Shown: positions 8,999 through 18,148, counted from the stretch's first letter. The stretch: DNA of 64,000 nucleotides from Nonomuraea cavernae (GCF_014646355.1 NZ_BMNH01000014.1:62001-126000); one strand, 5' to 3'. Notes: generated by a model from the sequence alone, not told the origin. Translations and numbers: made by a program.

Positions 8999-9793
8999 GT
9001 GCAGCTTTACACGAGATCAGCCGGGACCGGACTCCCGGTCGTACTGCTCCACGCGTTCCCGCTCTCCTCGGCCATGTGGCTGGCGCAACGAGAGGGGCTG
9101 GCCGGATCGTGCCGGGTGATCACTCCTGACCTGCGCGGCTTCGGAGGGTCGCGGCTGGGTGACGACGAGCCGTCCGTCGACCTGATGGCGGACGACGTCG
9201 CCAGGCTGCTCGATGCCGAGGGCATCGACAGGGCCGTGGTCGGCGGGCTGTCGATGGGCGGCTACGTCACGATGGCGTTCTGCCGCCGCCACCCCGAGCG
9301 CCTGCTGGGCGTGATCCTGGCCGACACCAAGGCCGGGCCCGACCCGCAGCCCGCCCGCGACAACCGCGAGCGCATCGCGCGGGCCGTTCTGTCCGACGGC
9401 AGCGACGTGCTGCTCGCCGAGGTGCTGCCGGCGCTCATCGGGCCGACCACCAAGGAGCGCCGGGCGATGGTGTTCGGGCGGGTCAAGGGCCTCGTGCAGT
9501 CGGCGCCGCCGGGCGCCGTCGCCTGGGCGCAGCGGGCCATGGCGGGCCGCCCCGACTCCTTCGACACGCTGGCCGCGCTGGAGGTGCCGCTGCTGGTCGT
9601 CGTGGGCGAGGAGGACGAGCTGGCGACACCGGCCGACGCCGAGGCGATGGCGCGGGCGGCGTCCGACGGCAGGCTGGAGATCATCCCGAAGGCCGGTCAC
9701 CTGAGCGCGGTCGAGCAGCCCGAGGCGTTCAACGCGGCGGTGGCTGAGTTTCTCAGCACCGGGCTTGCCGAGGAAGCACGATCTCCCGGATGA
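8999..9793 (+). CDS. Alpha/beta fold hydrolase
   Basis: The likely start is GTG 8999 (264 residues), because TACCGT at 8987-8992 sits exactly 6 nt before it, as in a leaderless promoter. An in-frame ATG at 8936 would add 21 unconserved residues. The protein has the HAFPLSSAMW oxyanion segment, the nucleophile elbow GLSMGG (Ser 85), an acid in VVGEEDELATP, and a His in AGHLSAVEQP. This pattern is typical of 3-oxoadipate enol-lactonase-like or haloperoxidase-like hydrolases. The 3' end overlaps the convergent AI-2E permease gene by 41 bp. Confidence 0.85.
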   Translation: MQLYTRSAGTGLPVVLLHAFPLSSAMWLAQREGLAGSCRVITPDLRGFGGSRLGDDEPSVDLMADDVARLLDAEGIDRAVVGGLSMGGYVTMAFCRRHPERLLGVILADTKAGPDPQPARDNRERIARAVLSDGSDVLLAEVLPALIGPTTKERRAMVFGRVKGLVQSAPPGAVAWAQRAMAGRPDSFDTLAALEVPLLVVVGEEDELATPADAEAMARAASDGRLEIIPKAGHLSAVEQPEAFNAAVAEFLSTGLAEEARSPG

Positions 9794-10955
9794 CCAGCGC
9801 GATGGCGGCCGCCACCGGGATGGCGACCAGAGCGCCCACGATGCCGAGCAGAGCCCCGCCGAAGAGCGCGGCGATGACCGTCACCGCCGGTGTCACGTCC
9901 ACCGAGCGCTTCATCACCCGCGGGTAGATCAGGTAGTTCTCGATCTGCTGGTAGACCAGGAAGAAGACCGCACAGGCCACGCCCACCTGCCACGACTCCA
10001 GCAACGCCACGCCCGTGACGAGCACGGCCCCGATGGTCGCGCCCACCAGCGGGATCAGATCCGTCAGGGCGACCACCAGGGCCAGCGCCAGCGCGTACTT
10101 CACCCCGATGAGCGACAGGAAGATCCAGGCCAGCACGCCCGCGATGACCGAGATGAGCACGCTGCCCGCGACGTAGCCGCCGATGCCGTCGAGCACCTCC
10201 TCGGCGATCGCGCCGGTCCGCGCGCGCCGCGAGGCCGGGACCAGCCTGAGCAGATAGTCCTTGATCGTGTGCAGCGAGCCGAGGAAGTACAGCATGAGCA
10301 CCAGCAGCGTCACCGTGGTGAAGGCGCCGTCGAGCACCACCAGCCCGGCGCCCACGACGCCCGAGGCCAGCGCCGGCCCCAGCGTGTCGGTGACGAACGC
10401 GGCCACCTTCGGCAGGATCTGATACTCGGCGTCCAGCCGGCGGAGCGTCGGATGGTTGCTCAGCTCGGTGACGTAGCCGGGCACGGCGGCCACGAACTCA
10501 GCCAGCTGCTGGCTCACCGGCGGCACCACGGCCAGCCCGAACAGCACGAACGCCAGAATGACCCCGGCGAACACGATCGAGATCGCGCCGCGCCTGCCCA
10601 GCCGGCGCCGCTGCAGCGCCTCCACGGCCGGGTTCAACCCGACGGCCAGGAACATCGCCACCACGACCAGGATGATCACGTGCAGCGAGGCGACGACCAT
10701 CTGCGCGATCGCGATCGCGGTCAGCACCCCGAGCCCGCCGACCAGCCCGAACAGGAACGGGCCGCGTGCCAGCGGCTTGCCGGGCAGTCCGTACGGCGCG
10801 GCGTCGGCGCTGCCACCCAGAGGAACGGCATCGGTGGTGTCACCCGGAGGAGCGGCACCGGTGGTGTCACCCGGAGAGGCGGCGCCCGGCGCCGGAGCCT
10901 GCTCCAGCACCGGGGGCCGGTCCTGAGCGGGCACGGGGTCGGCTTCTGCGGACAC
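9753..10955 (-). CDS. AI-2E family transporter (PF01594-type permease)
   Basis: The protein has 400 residues from GTG 10955, selected for an AGGAG 5 nt upstream; the frame stays open to 11069. A Pro/Gly/Asp-rich N-terminal tail with repeated PPGDTT-like units precedes about eight membrane segments, beginning with FLFGLVGGLGVLTAIAIAQ. The family signatures LIPLVGATIGAVL and QQIENYLIYPRVM are present. Members were named after E. coli TqsA/YdgG but include Na+/H+ antiporters and exporters of unknown cargo, so a quorum-sensing role is not implied. It is convergent and overlapping with the upstream hydrolase. Confidence 0.9.
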   Translation of the reverse strand: MSAEADPVPAQDRPPVLEQAPAPGAASPGDTTGAAPPGDTTDAVPLGGSADAAPYGLPGKPLARGPFLFGLVGGLGVLTAIAIAQMVVASLHVIILVVVAMFLAVGLNPAVEALQRRRLGRRGAISIVFAGVILAFVLFGLAVVPPVSQQLAEFVAAVPGYVTELSNHPTLRRLDAEYQILPKVAAFVTDTLGPALASGVVGAGLVVLDGAFTTVTLLVLMLYFLGSLHTIKDYLLRLVPASRRARTGAIAEEVLDGIGGYVAGSVLISVIAGVLAWIFLSLIGVKYALALALVVALTDLIPLVGATIGAVLVTGVALLESWQVGVACAVFFLVYQQIENYLIYPRVMKRSVDVTPAVTVIAALFGGALLGIVGALVAIPVAAAIALVIREIVLPRQARC

Positions 10956-11073
10956 GGGGACTCCTGATGACTCGGGGGGTGGAAACCGCGGCGGAGCCGC
11001 GACGGTAGCCGGAGGCAAGGGCCGAAGTGGGGGCCGGAACCCCGACGAGAACGCCCTGAGCCGCCGCAACAGA

Positions 11074-11112
11074 AGGAGAGCCTAGCGACCATCAAGGTCA
11101 CCAGGCTCTCCT
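11074..11112 (-). terminator. Long stem-loop terminator after the polar coiled-coil gene
   Basis: AGGAGAGCCT (11074-11083) is perfectly complementary to 11103-11112, and the intervening loop carries a further GACC/GGTC pairing. It lies about 37 nt past the stop of the coiled-coil gene, in its direction of transcription. Confidence 0.75.
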
Positions 11113-11148
11113 CAGCCGTCTGTCAGCCCCCGTGTAGTGGCCTCCTGA

Positions 11149-12435
11149 CTACTCCTGCCACCATTCGGCGTCGTCCTCGGCCTTGGTCTCAGGCTTGGGC
11201 GCGGGCGCCGGCGCGATCGGCTTGTCGTTGGCGGGTGCGGCGATCGCCGGCTTCGGCGGGGCCGCGGCCACGGCGGGCTCGGGCTCCATGCCCGGCAGCG
11301 CGGCGCCACCGAGCAGCTGACGCAGCTGCGCGAGGTGGCTGGTGATGCTGTCGCGCTGGCGGGTGAGCTCGTCGACCTGGCGCTGCATCGAGGAGCGGGT
11401 GCGCTCCGCGTCGTTCTTCGCCTCGGTCACTATGGTCTCGGCGCTCGACTTGGCCTCGGCCACGATCTGCTCGGAGTTCTTGCGTGCGTTGGCGACCAGC
11501 TGCTTGGCGTGCAGATCGGCCTCGCGGCGGGTCTGGTCGGCCTGCTGGGTGGCCTTCGTGGCCCGCGACTCGGCGGTCGCGGCGCGCTGCTCGGCCTCGG
11601 CGACCAGCTTCTGGGTCGCGGCCTGCGCGCTGGCGTGGCGATCGGCCTCCTGGCGCTCCGCCTCCTCGCGCCGGGACGCCAGCTGGATCTCGAACTCGGC
11701 CTCGTCCTGCGCCCGCTTGGCCTCGGACTCCTCCAGCACCCGCTGAGCCTGCGCCCGCATCTCGTCGGCCTGGCGCTTGGCGGTGGTCAGCACCTCGTCG
11801 CGCTCGCGCTTGGTCGAGGCCCGCAGCTGGGCGACCTCGCGCTCGGTCGTCGTGCGCAGCTTGGCGATCTCGCGCTCGGCGTCGGCCCGCTTCTCGGCCA
11901 CCTCGTGGTCGGCGGTGGCGCGGAGCTTGGCCACCTCGCGCTCGGTGGTGTTGGTCAGCTCGTCGGCCTCGCGGCGCGCCGTCGAGCGGATCTCCTCGGC
12001 GTCACGCTCGGCGCTGGTGCGCATCTCGTCGCTCTCGCGCGTGGCCTGCGCCCGCTTGTCGGCCGCCTCGGACTCGGCCGCCGCCCGCAGGTCCGCCGCC
12101 TCGACCTTGGCCGCGGCCTTGATCTCGTTGGCCTCTGACCTGGCGGCCTGGACGAGCTCGGTGGCCTGCTCCTCGGCGAGCCGCAGCAGTTGCTCGATGC
12201 GGGCGCCCAGACCGGAGTAGGTGGGGCGCTCCTGCTCCTGGAGCTGGCGCTGCGAGTCGGACAGGTCGCGCTGCAGGCCGGTGACCTGCTCGCGAGCCGT
12301 TCGTAGCTCGCCGTCGAGCTGCTTCAAATGATCATGGACCTGGTGGCGGTCATAACCACGGAGCACCACGTCGAACTCGCGTGCGGGGGCGTCCTCGAAG
12401 AAGTTGTTGAGTTGGGCGTCGATGTCGGACTGCAT
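11149..12435 (-). CDS. DivIVA-like N-terminus plus long coiled coil (Scy/FilP-type polar growth protein)
   Basis: The protein has 428 residues from ATG 12435. Residues 1-60 contain FDVVLRGYDRHQVHDHL, a DivIVA-like membrane-curvature and dimerisation motif. About residues 60-370 are almost entirely coiled coil with Glu/Lys/Arg/Ala heptads and recurrent units (AEREVAKLRA-, RREADELT-like). A Pro/Ala-rich tail ends EWWQE. In Streptomyces, Scy and FilP scaffold DivIVA at growing tips, and their genes sit beside methylmalonyl-CoA epimerase and acetyl-CoA acetyltransferase, exactly the neighbours here. Its length is between FilP (about 310 residues) and Scy (about 1300). The in-frame extension to 12585 looks non-coding. 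Confidence 0.85.
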   Translation of the reverse strand: MQSDIDAQLNNFFEDAPAREFDVVLRGYDRHQVHDHLKQLDGELRTAREQVTGLQRDLSDSQRQLQEQERPTYSGLGARIEQLLRLAEEQATELVQAARSEANEIKAAAKVEAADLRAAAESEAADKRAQATRESDEMRTSAERDAEEIRSTARREADELTNTTEREVAKLRATADHEVAEKRADAEREIAKLRTTTEREVAQLRASTKRERDEVLTTAKRQADEMRAQAQRVLEESEAKRAQDEAEFEIQLASRREEAERQEADRHASAQAATQKLVAEAEQRAATAESRATKATQQADQTRREADLHAKQLVANARKNSEQIVAEAKSSAETIVTEAKNDAERTRSSMQRQVDELTRQRDSITSHLAQLRQLLGGAALPGMEPEPAVAAAPPKPAIAAPANDKPIAPAPAPKPETKAEDDAEWWQE

Positions 12436-12618
12436 GGAGGCTCGATCCTGGGTTGTCGAGACGGCTACACGGGCCGGACGGGGGGTTCGGGGCATCCGAG
12501 CCAGGAGCCTGTGCCTCGCGGCAGGCCCCTTGTCCGGTGGAAAGCCAGCGTACTCCGCCGATGCCGACTCCGAGGCCCCGTCCAACTTTCTGCGTGACTA
12601 GTTACATATGAACGATTT

Positions 12619-13050
12619 TTAGGTTTGTGCGGGCCGGGCCGCCTGGACCAGCTCCGTAAGCATTCCTCCCACGTCCTTGGGGTGCAGAAACGCGATCTCC
12701 GACCCCATCGACCCGTGTCGCGGGCGCTCGTCGAGGAGCCTCACGCCCTTTGCCCCGATCTGATCCATCGCCGCGGCGACGTCGGGCACTCCGAAGGCCA
12801 CGTGGTGCACGCCCTCGCCCCGCTTGGCGAGGAACTTGCCCACCGGGGAGTCCTCCGACAGGGGTTCGAGCAACTGGATGTAGGAGCCGCCGCCCTCGCC
12901 GTCGGCGATGTGCAGCATGGCCTCCTTGACGCCCTGCTCCTCGTTCACCTCGCGGGCCACCACGGTCAGATCGAACGTTCCAGAGAACAGTTCGATCTTC
13001 TCCTCCAGGTCGTGACAGGCGATTCCGATGTGGTCGATACGCATGAACAT
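12619..13050 (-). CDS. mce: Methylmalonyl-CoA epimerase
   Basis: The 143-residue VOC-fold enzyme converts (S)- to (R)-methylmalonyl-CoA on the propionyl-CoA-to-succinyl-CoA route. Visible signatures are [13 protein letters not shown] near the start (first metal His), [19 protein letters not shown] (second metal His) and [15 protein letters not shown] with the C-terminal Glu ligand. GTG/ATG choices at 13050 and 13044 are both possible; GGAGG upstream slightly favours 13050. It is divergent from the thiolase across an 81-bp shared promoter region. Confidence 0.93.
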   Translation of the reverse strand: MFMRIDHIGIACHDLEEKIELFSGTFDLTVVAREVNEEQGVKEAMLHIADGEGGGSYIQLLEPLSEDSPVGKFLAKRGEGVHHVAFGVPDVAAAMDQIGAKGVRLLDERPRHGSMGSEIAFLHPKDVGGMLTELVQAARPAQT

Positions 13051-13131
13051 GGGTGGCCTACCTCCACTGCTAACGTCCTTTTACACGTAGGTATGGTGTC
13101 AAAGAATCCCTCGTGGGCACAGGAGGCCGCC

Positions 13132-14316
13132 ATGTCTGGTTCCGTCATCGTCGCAGGGGCACGCACCCCGATCGGCAAACTGCTCGGCGCCCTGTCCGGG
13201 CTGCAGGCCGTCGACCTGGGCGGCATCGCCATCAAGGCGGCCCTGGACCGTGCCGGGGTCGCGCCCGAGGCCGTCGAGTACGTGATCATGGGCCAGGTGC
13301 TGCAGGCGGGGGCGGGCCAGATCCCCTCGCGCCAGGCGGCGGTCAAGGCCGGCATCCCGATGACGGTCCCCTCGATCACCATCAACAAGGTGTGCCTGTC
13401 CGGTCTCGACGCCATCGCCCTGGCCGACCAGCTCATCCGCGCCGGCGAGTTCGACATCGTGGTGGCCGGCGGCATGGAGTCGATGACCAACGCGCCGCAC
13501 CTGCTGCCCGGCCTGCGCAAGGGCGTCAAGTACGGCGGCAGCGACGTGGTCGACTCGATGGCCCACGATGGTCTGTTCTGCGCCTTCGACCAGTGCGCGA
13601 TGGGCGAGTCGACCGAGAGCCACAACGCCCGCCTGGGCATCGGCCGCGAGGAGCAGGACGCCGTGTCGGCCCGCTCCCACCAGCTGGCCGCGGCGGCCAT
13701 CAAGAACGGCGCCTTCGAGGACGAGATCGTGCCGGTGGAGATCCCGCAGCGGCGCGGCGAGCCGCTGGTCGTCAAGGAGGACGAGGGCGTGCGGGGCGAC
13801 ACCACCGTGGAGACCCTCGCCAGGCTGAGGCCCGCGTTCGCGGCCGACGGCACCATCACGGCCGGGTCCGCCTCGCAGATCTCCGACGGCGCCTGCGCGG
13901 TCGTCGTCATGTCCAAGGCCAAGGCCGAGGAGCTGGGCCTGTCCTGGCTGGCGGAGATCGGCAGGCACGGCAACGTCGCCGGCCCCGACGCCTCGCTGCA
14001 GTCGCAGCCGGCCAACGCCATCAAGCACGCCCTGGGCAAGCAGGGGCTCGCGGCCGGCGACCTCGACCTGGTCGAGATCAACGAGGCGTTCGCCAGCGTG
14101 GTGGTCCAGTCGGCCAAGGAGCTCGGCCTGCCGCTCGACAAGGTGAACGTCAACGGCGGTGGCATCGCGCTCGGCCACCCGATCGGCGCCTCCGGCGCGC
14201 GTATCGTCCTCACGTTGGCGTACGAGCTGAAGCGCAGGGGCGGCGGCCTGGGCGCGGCCGCCCTGTGCGGCGGCGGCGGCCAGGGAGACGCCCTGATCAT
14301 CTCCGTCCCGGCCTGA
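13132..14316 (+). CDS. Acetyl-CoA C-acetyltransferase (thiolase)
   Basis: The protein has 394 residues from ATG 13132, with AGGAGG at 13121-13126. The frame is open far upstream, but that part overlaps mce and is a shadow. It carries the nucleophilic Cys in [12 protein letters not shown] (Cys 88), the VEINEAFA motif, the [16 protein letters not shown]is loop and a CGGGGQG second-Cys loop. The family condenses two acetyl-CoA to acetoacetyl-CoA, or cleaves acetoacetyl-CoA. Pairing with the epimerase and the coiled-coil gene is a conserved actinobacterial arrangement. Confidence 0.93.
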   Translation: MSGSVIVAGARTPIGKLLGALSGLQAVDLGGIAIKAALDRAGVAPEAVEYVIMGQVLQAGAGQIPSRQAAVKAGIPMTVPSITINKVCLSGLDAIALADQLIRAGEFDIVVAGGMESMTNAPHLLPGLRKGVKYGGSDVVDSMAHDGLFCAFDQCAMGESTESHNARLGIGREEQDAVSARSHQLAAAAIKNGAFEDEIVPVEIPQRRGEPLVVKEDEGVRGDTTVETLARLRPAFAADGTITAGSASQISDGACAVVVMSKAKAEELGLSWLAEIGRHGNVAGPDASLQSQPANAIKHALGKQGLAAGDLDLVEINEAFASVVVQSAKELGLPLDKVNVNGGGIALGHPIGASGARIVLTLAYELKRRGGGLGAAALCGGGGQGDALIISVPA

Positions 14317-14360
14317 GCCGACGCCCGCGACCCCGGGCACCCCGGGCAACTCCGGGACCC

Positions 14361-14387
14361 GGGGACCTCGGGGACCTCGGGGACCTC
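14361..14387 (+). repeat. Three perfect 9-bp tandem repeats
   Basis: GGGGACCTC is repeated three times between the thiolase stop and the convergent DUF4230 gene. Just before it are CCCGGG-type short inverted repeats that may act as a terminator. Confidence 0.7.
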
Positions 14388-14392
14388 GGGCG

Positions 14393-15064
14393 TCAGGGCT
14401 CGTCGGTGAACTTCACCGTCACCTTGTCGAACCCGAGCGACTTGAGCAGCCCTTCGAGCATGGCCTTGGTGTTGGCGTCGGCCCTCGCCCGCAGGTCGCT
14501 GGCGGCGGCCGCCTCGGCGATCTTCTTCTCCGCCAGCACGTACAGCTCCCGCTGGTCACCGGGGGAGGACGACAGGAAGCCCTCCACCCGGTCGAGCAGC
14601 CCGCGCTGCTGGGCGAAGACGTAGGAGCGCCGGTTGTCCAGGTTGGGCTTCTCGAGCTGCGCGCGGGGGAGCCGGACCGTGGCCTCGGTGCGCTCGGCGT
14701 TGACCGTCACCGCGCCGGCCGCCAGCGTCGAGAAGTCGACATAGGCGTCCACGCCGCCCGCGCCCACGAAGAGGGTGCGGGTGCCCTTGACCGCGTCGGG
14801 CAGGAAGGTGGCGTCCTTCTCCAGGTCCACCACGACCTGGAAGTTGCCGGTGGCCGCCTCGAACCGGCTCAGGTCCTTGATCGACTGCAGGAGCACCGGC
14901 TGGCTCCGGTCGACCGTCTCCTCGCCGAAGGGATCGAGCCAGCTCCAGGCCAGGCGTCCGCCCACCACCAGCAGGATCGCCACGACGAGGAACCCGGCCA
15001 GATATCGCCACGCACGGCGCCGTCGGGGAGTCTCCGCCGCCGGCTCCGTCTGGAATGTCTTCAT
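14393..15064 (-). CDS. DUF4230 domain membrane-anchored protein
   Basis: The protein has 223 residues from ATG 15064; an alternative ATG at 15106 overlaps the upstream gene and lacks support. A short basic cytoplasmic tail precedes one membrane helix (about residues 18-40). The rest is extracytoplasmic and matches DUF4230: a VFVGAGGVDAYVDF-like strand, VRLPRAQLEKPNLD, a Tyr/Arg helix leading to RGLLDRVEGF, and a terminal LLKSLGFDKVTVKF. The family is widespread and has no known biochemical activity. It lies 28 nt downstream of the polytopic membrane gene and is probably cotranscribed. Confidence 0.8.
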   Translation of the reverse strand: MKTFQTEPAAETPRRRRAWRYLAGFLVVAILLVVGGRLAWSWLDPFGEETVDRSQPVLLQSIKDLSRFEAATGNFQVVVDLEKDATFLPDAVKGTRTLFVGAGGVDAYVDFSTLAAGAVTVNAERTEATVRLPRAQLEKPNLDNRRSYVFAQQRGLLDRVEGFLSSSPGDQRELYVLAEKKIAEAAAASDLRARADANTKAMLEGLLKSLGFDKVTVKFTDEP

Positions 15065-15092
15065 GCGGTGTTGACTACCCGAGCATGGATCA

Positions 15093-16445
15093 TCATTGCC
15101 AGCCATTTGGTGACATCTGTGGGCCCCAGGCCGGCGAGGGATTGGCGCTGGGGGCGGGATAGACGGGATAGACCGGTGAGGAGCCGACCGCTGACGCGGG
15201 CGTGGGCGTCTGGGCCGGACCGCCGCCGAAATGGGTGCTCGACAGCTTGCACGACTGGAAGTCGCTGTAGAACATGCGCAGCCACTCGCGCCTCTGGTGC
15301 TCGCTCAGCCCCGAGAACCAGGCGGCGGCGTACTGGTGCTCGGCCAGCGGACCGCCCGGCAGCGGCTCGCCGCGCAGCCAGGCCATCACGATCTCGCGGT
15401 AGCCGTCGGCCGGGGTGCCGGGGCAGCGGGTGGCCAGCGACTCGACGTACTCGTAGGACGCCTGGTCGGCGAAGCCGGCCGACAGATCGGGCACGTGGAT
15501 CGGCGCCAGACCGGCGGACGGCCTGAGGCTCTCCTCCAGGGGCCGCTGCTCCACCCGGGTGAACGCGGCGGGGGTGCCCGCCAGCCGGGAGGCGATCTTG
15601 GTGAAGGTGGCGCCCAGCTCGGTGAGGCCGCTGCGCATCCCCGGGTGCAGGCAGACCGTGATCGGCCAGTCCTGGCAGCTGTAGGCGATCTCCTGCGCGG
15701 CCGCCGGCTTGGGCTCGCCCAGCAGCCGCGCCACACCCGTGCCCGCCGCCAGCACGGCCAGCAGCGCGCACGCCAGCACCAGCGGCCGCCTGGTCACCAG
15801 CGCCGTCCAGCCGAGCAGCAGCGCCGCCGTGACGCCGAGCAGCCAGATCGTCTGGTTGAGGAACGCGGCGCCGCTCAGCCCCTGGAACAGGTCGTACGGC
15901 TCACCCGTGCCCGGAGCCAGCCGGTCGGCCCAGCCGCGTCCATCGGCGAACCAGGTGAACAGGGCGTAGCAGCCGAGCCCGGCGAGCGGCGGCGTGACGG
16001 CCCGGGGCGCCAGCCAGCCGGCGACCCACCCGATCACCGAGTAGAGCGCCAGCCCCGCCATGCCGACGCCCAGCCCCGACAGGCTGAGCCGGCCCGACTG
16101 GTCGGTGAGCACGGTCTTGACGGCCAGCACCAGCACCGTCGCGGCGAACGAGCCGAGCACCACCAGCACGATGGCCAGCGGCGCCTTGAGCGCGCGCCAC
16201 GCCGTCAGGCAGCGGTCGCCCAGCGCCCTGCGCTTGCGCAGGGCCACCCACGCGGCGAAGGCGGCCGCCACGGGCCCGGTCAGCCGGAGCGATCCGATCA
16301 CCGCGGCCACGATGTTCTCCCAGGCGTCGACGCCCGGTATCAGGACACTCCACGCCGCGACCAGGCCGAGAGCCAGGAGCACGGCGACCGTGACGGCCGC
16401 GCTCTGCTTCAGTTCCTCGCGAGAGACACTCACGTGTTCAGGCAC
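15093..16445 (-). CDS. Polytopic membrane protein with extracytoplasmic C-terminal domain
   Basis: The protein has 450 residues from GTG 16445. About seven membrane helices fill residues 15-240. A soluble C-terminal half follows, starting CQDWPITVCLHPGM, with further conserved-looking RLAGTPAAFTRVEQRPL and a Trp/Phe-rich helical region, and then a Pro/Ser-rich tail. Similar actinomycete proteins are annotated as uncharacterised or as ABC-permease-like (possibly DUF7224); I do not recognise a transport motif. No ATPase gene is adjacent. It is divergent from the MarR gene across about 229 bp. Confidence 0.7.
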   Translation of the reverse strand: MPEHVSVSREELKQSAAVTVAVLLALGLVAAWSVLIPGVDAWENIVAAVIGSLRLTGPVAAAFAAWVALRKRRALGDRCLTAWRALKAPLAIVLVVLGSFAATVLVLAVKTVLTDQSGRLSLSGLGVGMAGLALYSVIGWVAGWLAPRAVTPPLAGLGCYALFTWFADGRGWADRLAPGTGEPYDLFQGLSGAAFLNQTIWLLGVTAALLLGWTALVTRRPLVLACALLAVLAAGTGVARLLGEPKPAAAQEIAYSCQDWPITVCLHPGMRSGLTELGATFTKIASRLAGTPAAFTRVEQRPLEESLRPSAGLAPIHVPDLSAGFADQASYEYVESLATRCPGTPADGYREIVMAWLRGEPLPGGPLAEHQYAAAWFSGLSEHQRREWLRMFYSDFQSCKLSSTHFGGGPAQTPTPASAVGSSPVYPVYPAPSANPSPAWGPQMSPNGWQ

Positions 16446-16662
16446 GCGTTACCCCGTTGACGTTCATCAAGCACCCCCGTGCCCTGTTGGTAAAGCGGAA
16501 ACGATCAGTCCGGGCAGGTCCCCACCGCCGGTGAACTTGGCTTCCGCGTCACCTTTCGATGCGAGAACCATAACTGAGCGTGATGTTTCACGTCCGCATT
16601 CTTGGTCAAGCGGCGAATCCGGTCGCGTAGAGTAACCAGTCCAAACGGGACGAGCAGCGCGC

Positions 16663-16668
16663 TACGGT
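16663..16668 (+). promoter_or_regulatory. -10 hexamer of a leaderless promoter for the MarR gene
   Basis: TACGGT is followed by 6 nt and then GTG 16675, placing the start codon at the expected +1. No clear -35 is seen. Confidence 0.45.
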
Positions 16669-16674
16669 AGCGCT

Positions 16675-17217
16675 GTGTCGACGCCGAAGCCTCTCAACCT
16701 GCCGTTCGATCCCATCGACCGCGCTGCTCAGACCTGGCGTGCCCGCTTCGGACCCGCTTCCGCGATGGCCGCCGTCACCTCGATCATGAGAGCGCATCAG
16801 ATCCTGCTGTCGCAACTTGACTCGCTCCTGAAGCCGTACGACTTGACCTTCGCCAGGTACGAGGCTCTCGTGTTGTTGACCTTCAGCAGAACCGGAGCGC
16901 TCCCGCTGTCGAAGATCGGGGAGCGGCTCATGGTGCATCCGACGAGCGTCACCAACACGGTCGACCGGCTCGAACGCTCGGGGCTGGTGCGCCGGCTGCC
17001 CAATCCGCGCGACGGACGCGGCGTGCTCGCCGAGATCACCGACGCCGGTCGCGACGCCGTACGGCAGGCGACGGACGACCTGATGGCCGCCGATTTCGGG
17101 CTCACCATGTACGACGAGGACGAGCTGCGGCGGATGTTCGACCAGTTGCGCACACTACGGGTGGCGGCGGGCGACTTCACGATGCGGCAAGATGAGGAGC
17201 ATGGCGGACTTCTCTAG
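16675..17217 (+). CDS. MarR family transcriptional regulator
   Basis: The 180-residue winged-helix protein has a dimerisation helix (MAAVTSIMRAHQILLSQLDSL), an HTH with LSKIGERLMVHPTSVTNTVDRLE, and a wing with the MarR-type Asp/Arg signature NPRDGRGVLAEIT. The start GTG 16675 has no Shine-Dalgarno but a TACGGT hexamer 6 nt upstream. The 3' end overlaps the thioredoxin-TPR gene by 17 bp, so the two are likely coupled. Its target may be the divergent membrane gene or its own promoter; the 16446-16674 region shows no striking palindrome. Confidence 0.9.
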   Translation: MSTPKPLNLPFDPIDRAAQTWRARFGPASAMAAVTSIMRAHQILLSQLDSLLKPYDLTFARYEALVLLTFSRTGALPLSKIGERLMVHPTSVTNTVDRLERSGLVRRLPNPRDGRGVLAEITDAGRDAVRQATDDLMAADFGLTMYDEDELRRMFDQLRTLRVAAGDFTMRQDEEHGGLL

Positions 17218-18139
17218 GCCCGGATCGCTCTACGGAGCGATCGATCTGGGCGCCCGTAAGCAGGCACTGGAGGCGCAGGCCCGGCGTGAGAGCGGAGGGC
17301 CGCAGGCGGCCTCCTCAGCCTTGGTCGTCGACGTGACCGAGGAGACCTTCACGACCGATGTCATCGACCGGTCGATGACCGTGCCCGTCGTGCTCGACCT
17401 GTGGTCGCCGCGGGCGCCGGGCAGTGCCCAGCTCAGCCCCGTGCTCGAGAAGGTGCTCGGCGAGACCGGCGGCAGGGCCGTCCTCGCGAAGGTCAACGTC
17501 GACGCCAGCCCGCAGATCGCGCAGGCCCTGCGCGTGCAGGCGGTGCCGACCGTGCTGGCGATCTTCCAGGGGCAGGCCGTCACCGGCTTCCAGCAGGTGC
17601 TCCCCGAGCAGGAGGTGCGCCGCTGGCTCGACGAGCTGATGGCCGCGGTCGAGCAGTTCTACCAGGCCAACCCCGACGCCAGGCCGGCTCCGCAGGCCGG
17701 CGAGGAGGCGCCGCCCGAGGCTCCTCCGGCCGATCCCGACCTGGTGGCCGCCGAGCAGGCGATCGACCAGGGCGACCTCGACGCGGCCCAGGCCGCCTAC
17801 GAGAGACTGCTGGCCCGGGCGCCGGGCAACGAGGACGCCAAGATGGGCCTCGCGGGCGTCGGCCTGATCAAGCGCACCGCCGACGCCGACCCCGACGACG
17901 TGCAGAGGCGCCTCGCCGACCCGGCCGACCTCGACGCCCAGCTGCTCGCGGCCGACCTCGAGATGCTGTCCGGGGCCGTCGACGAGGCGTTCGACCGGAT
18001 CGTCGCCGTGGTCAAGCGCACCTCGGGTGACGAGCGTGACAAGGCCAGGCGCCATCTGCTCGGCCTGTTCGACGCGCTTCCCGCCGAAGACCCGTCCTTG
18101 GCCAGAGCACGTAGAGCTTTGTCGAGCGCGCTGTTCTAA
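17201..18139 (+). CDS. Thioredoxin-fold TPR protein, cysteine-free (YbbN/CnoX-like co-chaperone)
   Basis: The protein has 312 residues from ATG 17201. Residues 45-150 form a thioredoxin fold, but the active site WCxxC is replaced by WSPRAPG, so there is no redox-active Cys. The cis-Pro segment QAVPTVLAIF is intact. An Ala/Pro-rich linker near 165-180 leads to a TPR-like C-terminal half (EQAIDQGDLDAAQAAYERLL). This is the architecture of YbbN/CnoX, a holdase linked to chlorine stress and GroEL in E. coli. Lack of cysteines means a binding rather than reductase role. GAGGAG lies unusually close to the ATG. Confidence 0.85.
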   Translation: MADFSRPGSLYGAIDLGARKQALEAQARRESGGPQAASSALVVDVTEETFTTDVIDRSMTVPVVLDLWSPRAPGSAQLSPVLEKVLGETGGRAVLAKVNVDASPQIAQALRVQAVPTVLAIFQGQAVTGFQQVLPEQEVRRWLDELMAAVEQFYQANPDARPAPQAGEEAPPEAPPADPDLVAAEQAIDQGDLDAAQAAYERLLARAPGNEDAKMGLAGVGLIKRTADADPDDVQRRLADPADLDAQLLAADLEMLSGAVDEAFDRIVAVVKRTSGDERDKARRHLLGLFDALPAEDPSLARARRALSSALF

Positions 18140-18148
18140 CCTGGGAGC

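Noticed and set aside
9753-10955. Autoinducer-2 exporter function
   Set aside because: The family name is historical; sequence alone does not support AI-2 transport.
10766-11008. Plus-strand ORF with repeated HPEERHRWC units
   Set aside because: It is the complement of the Pro/Gly/Asp repeats in the AI-2E permease N-terminus and has no other support.
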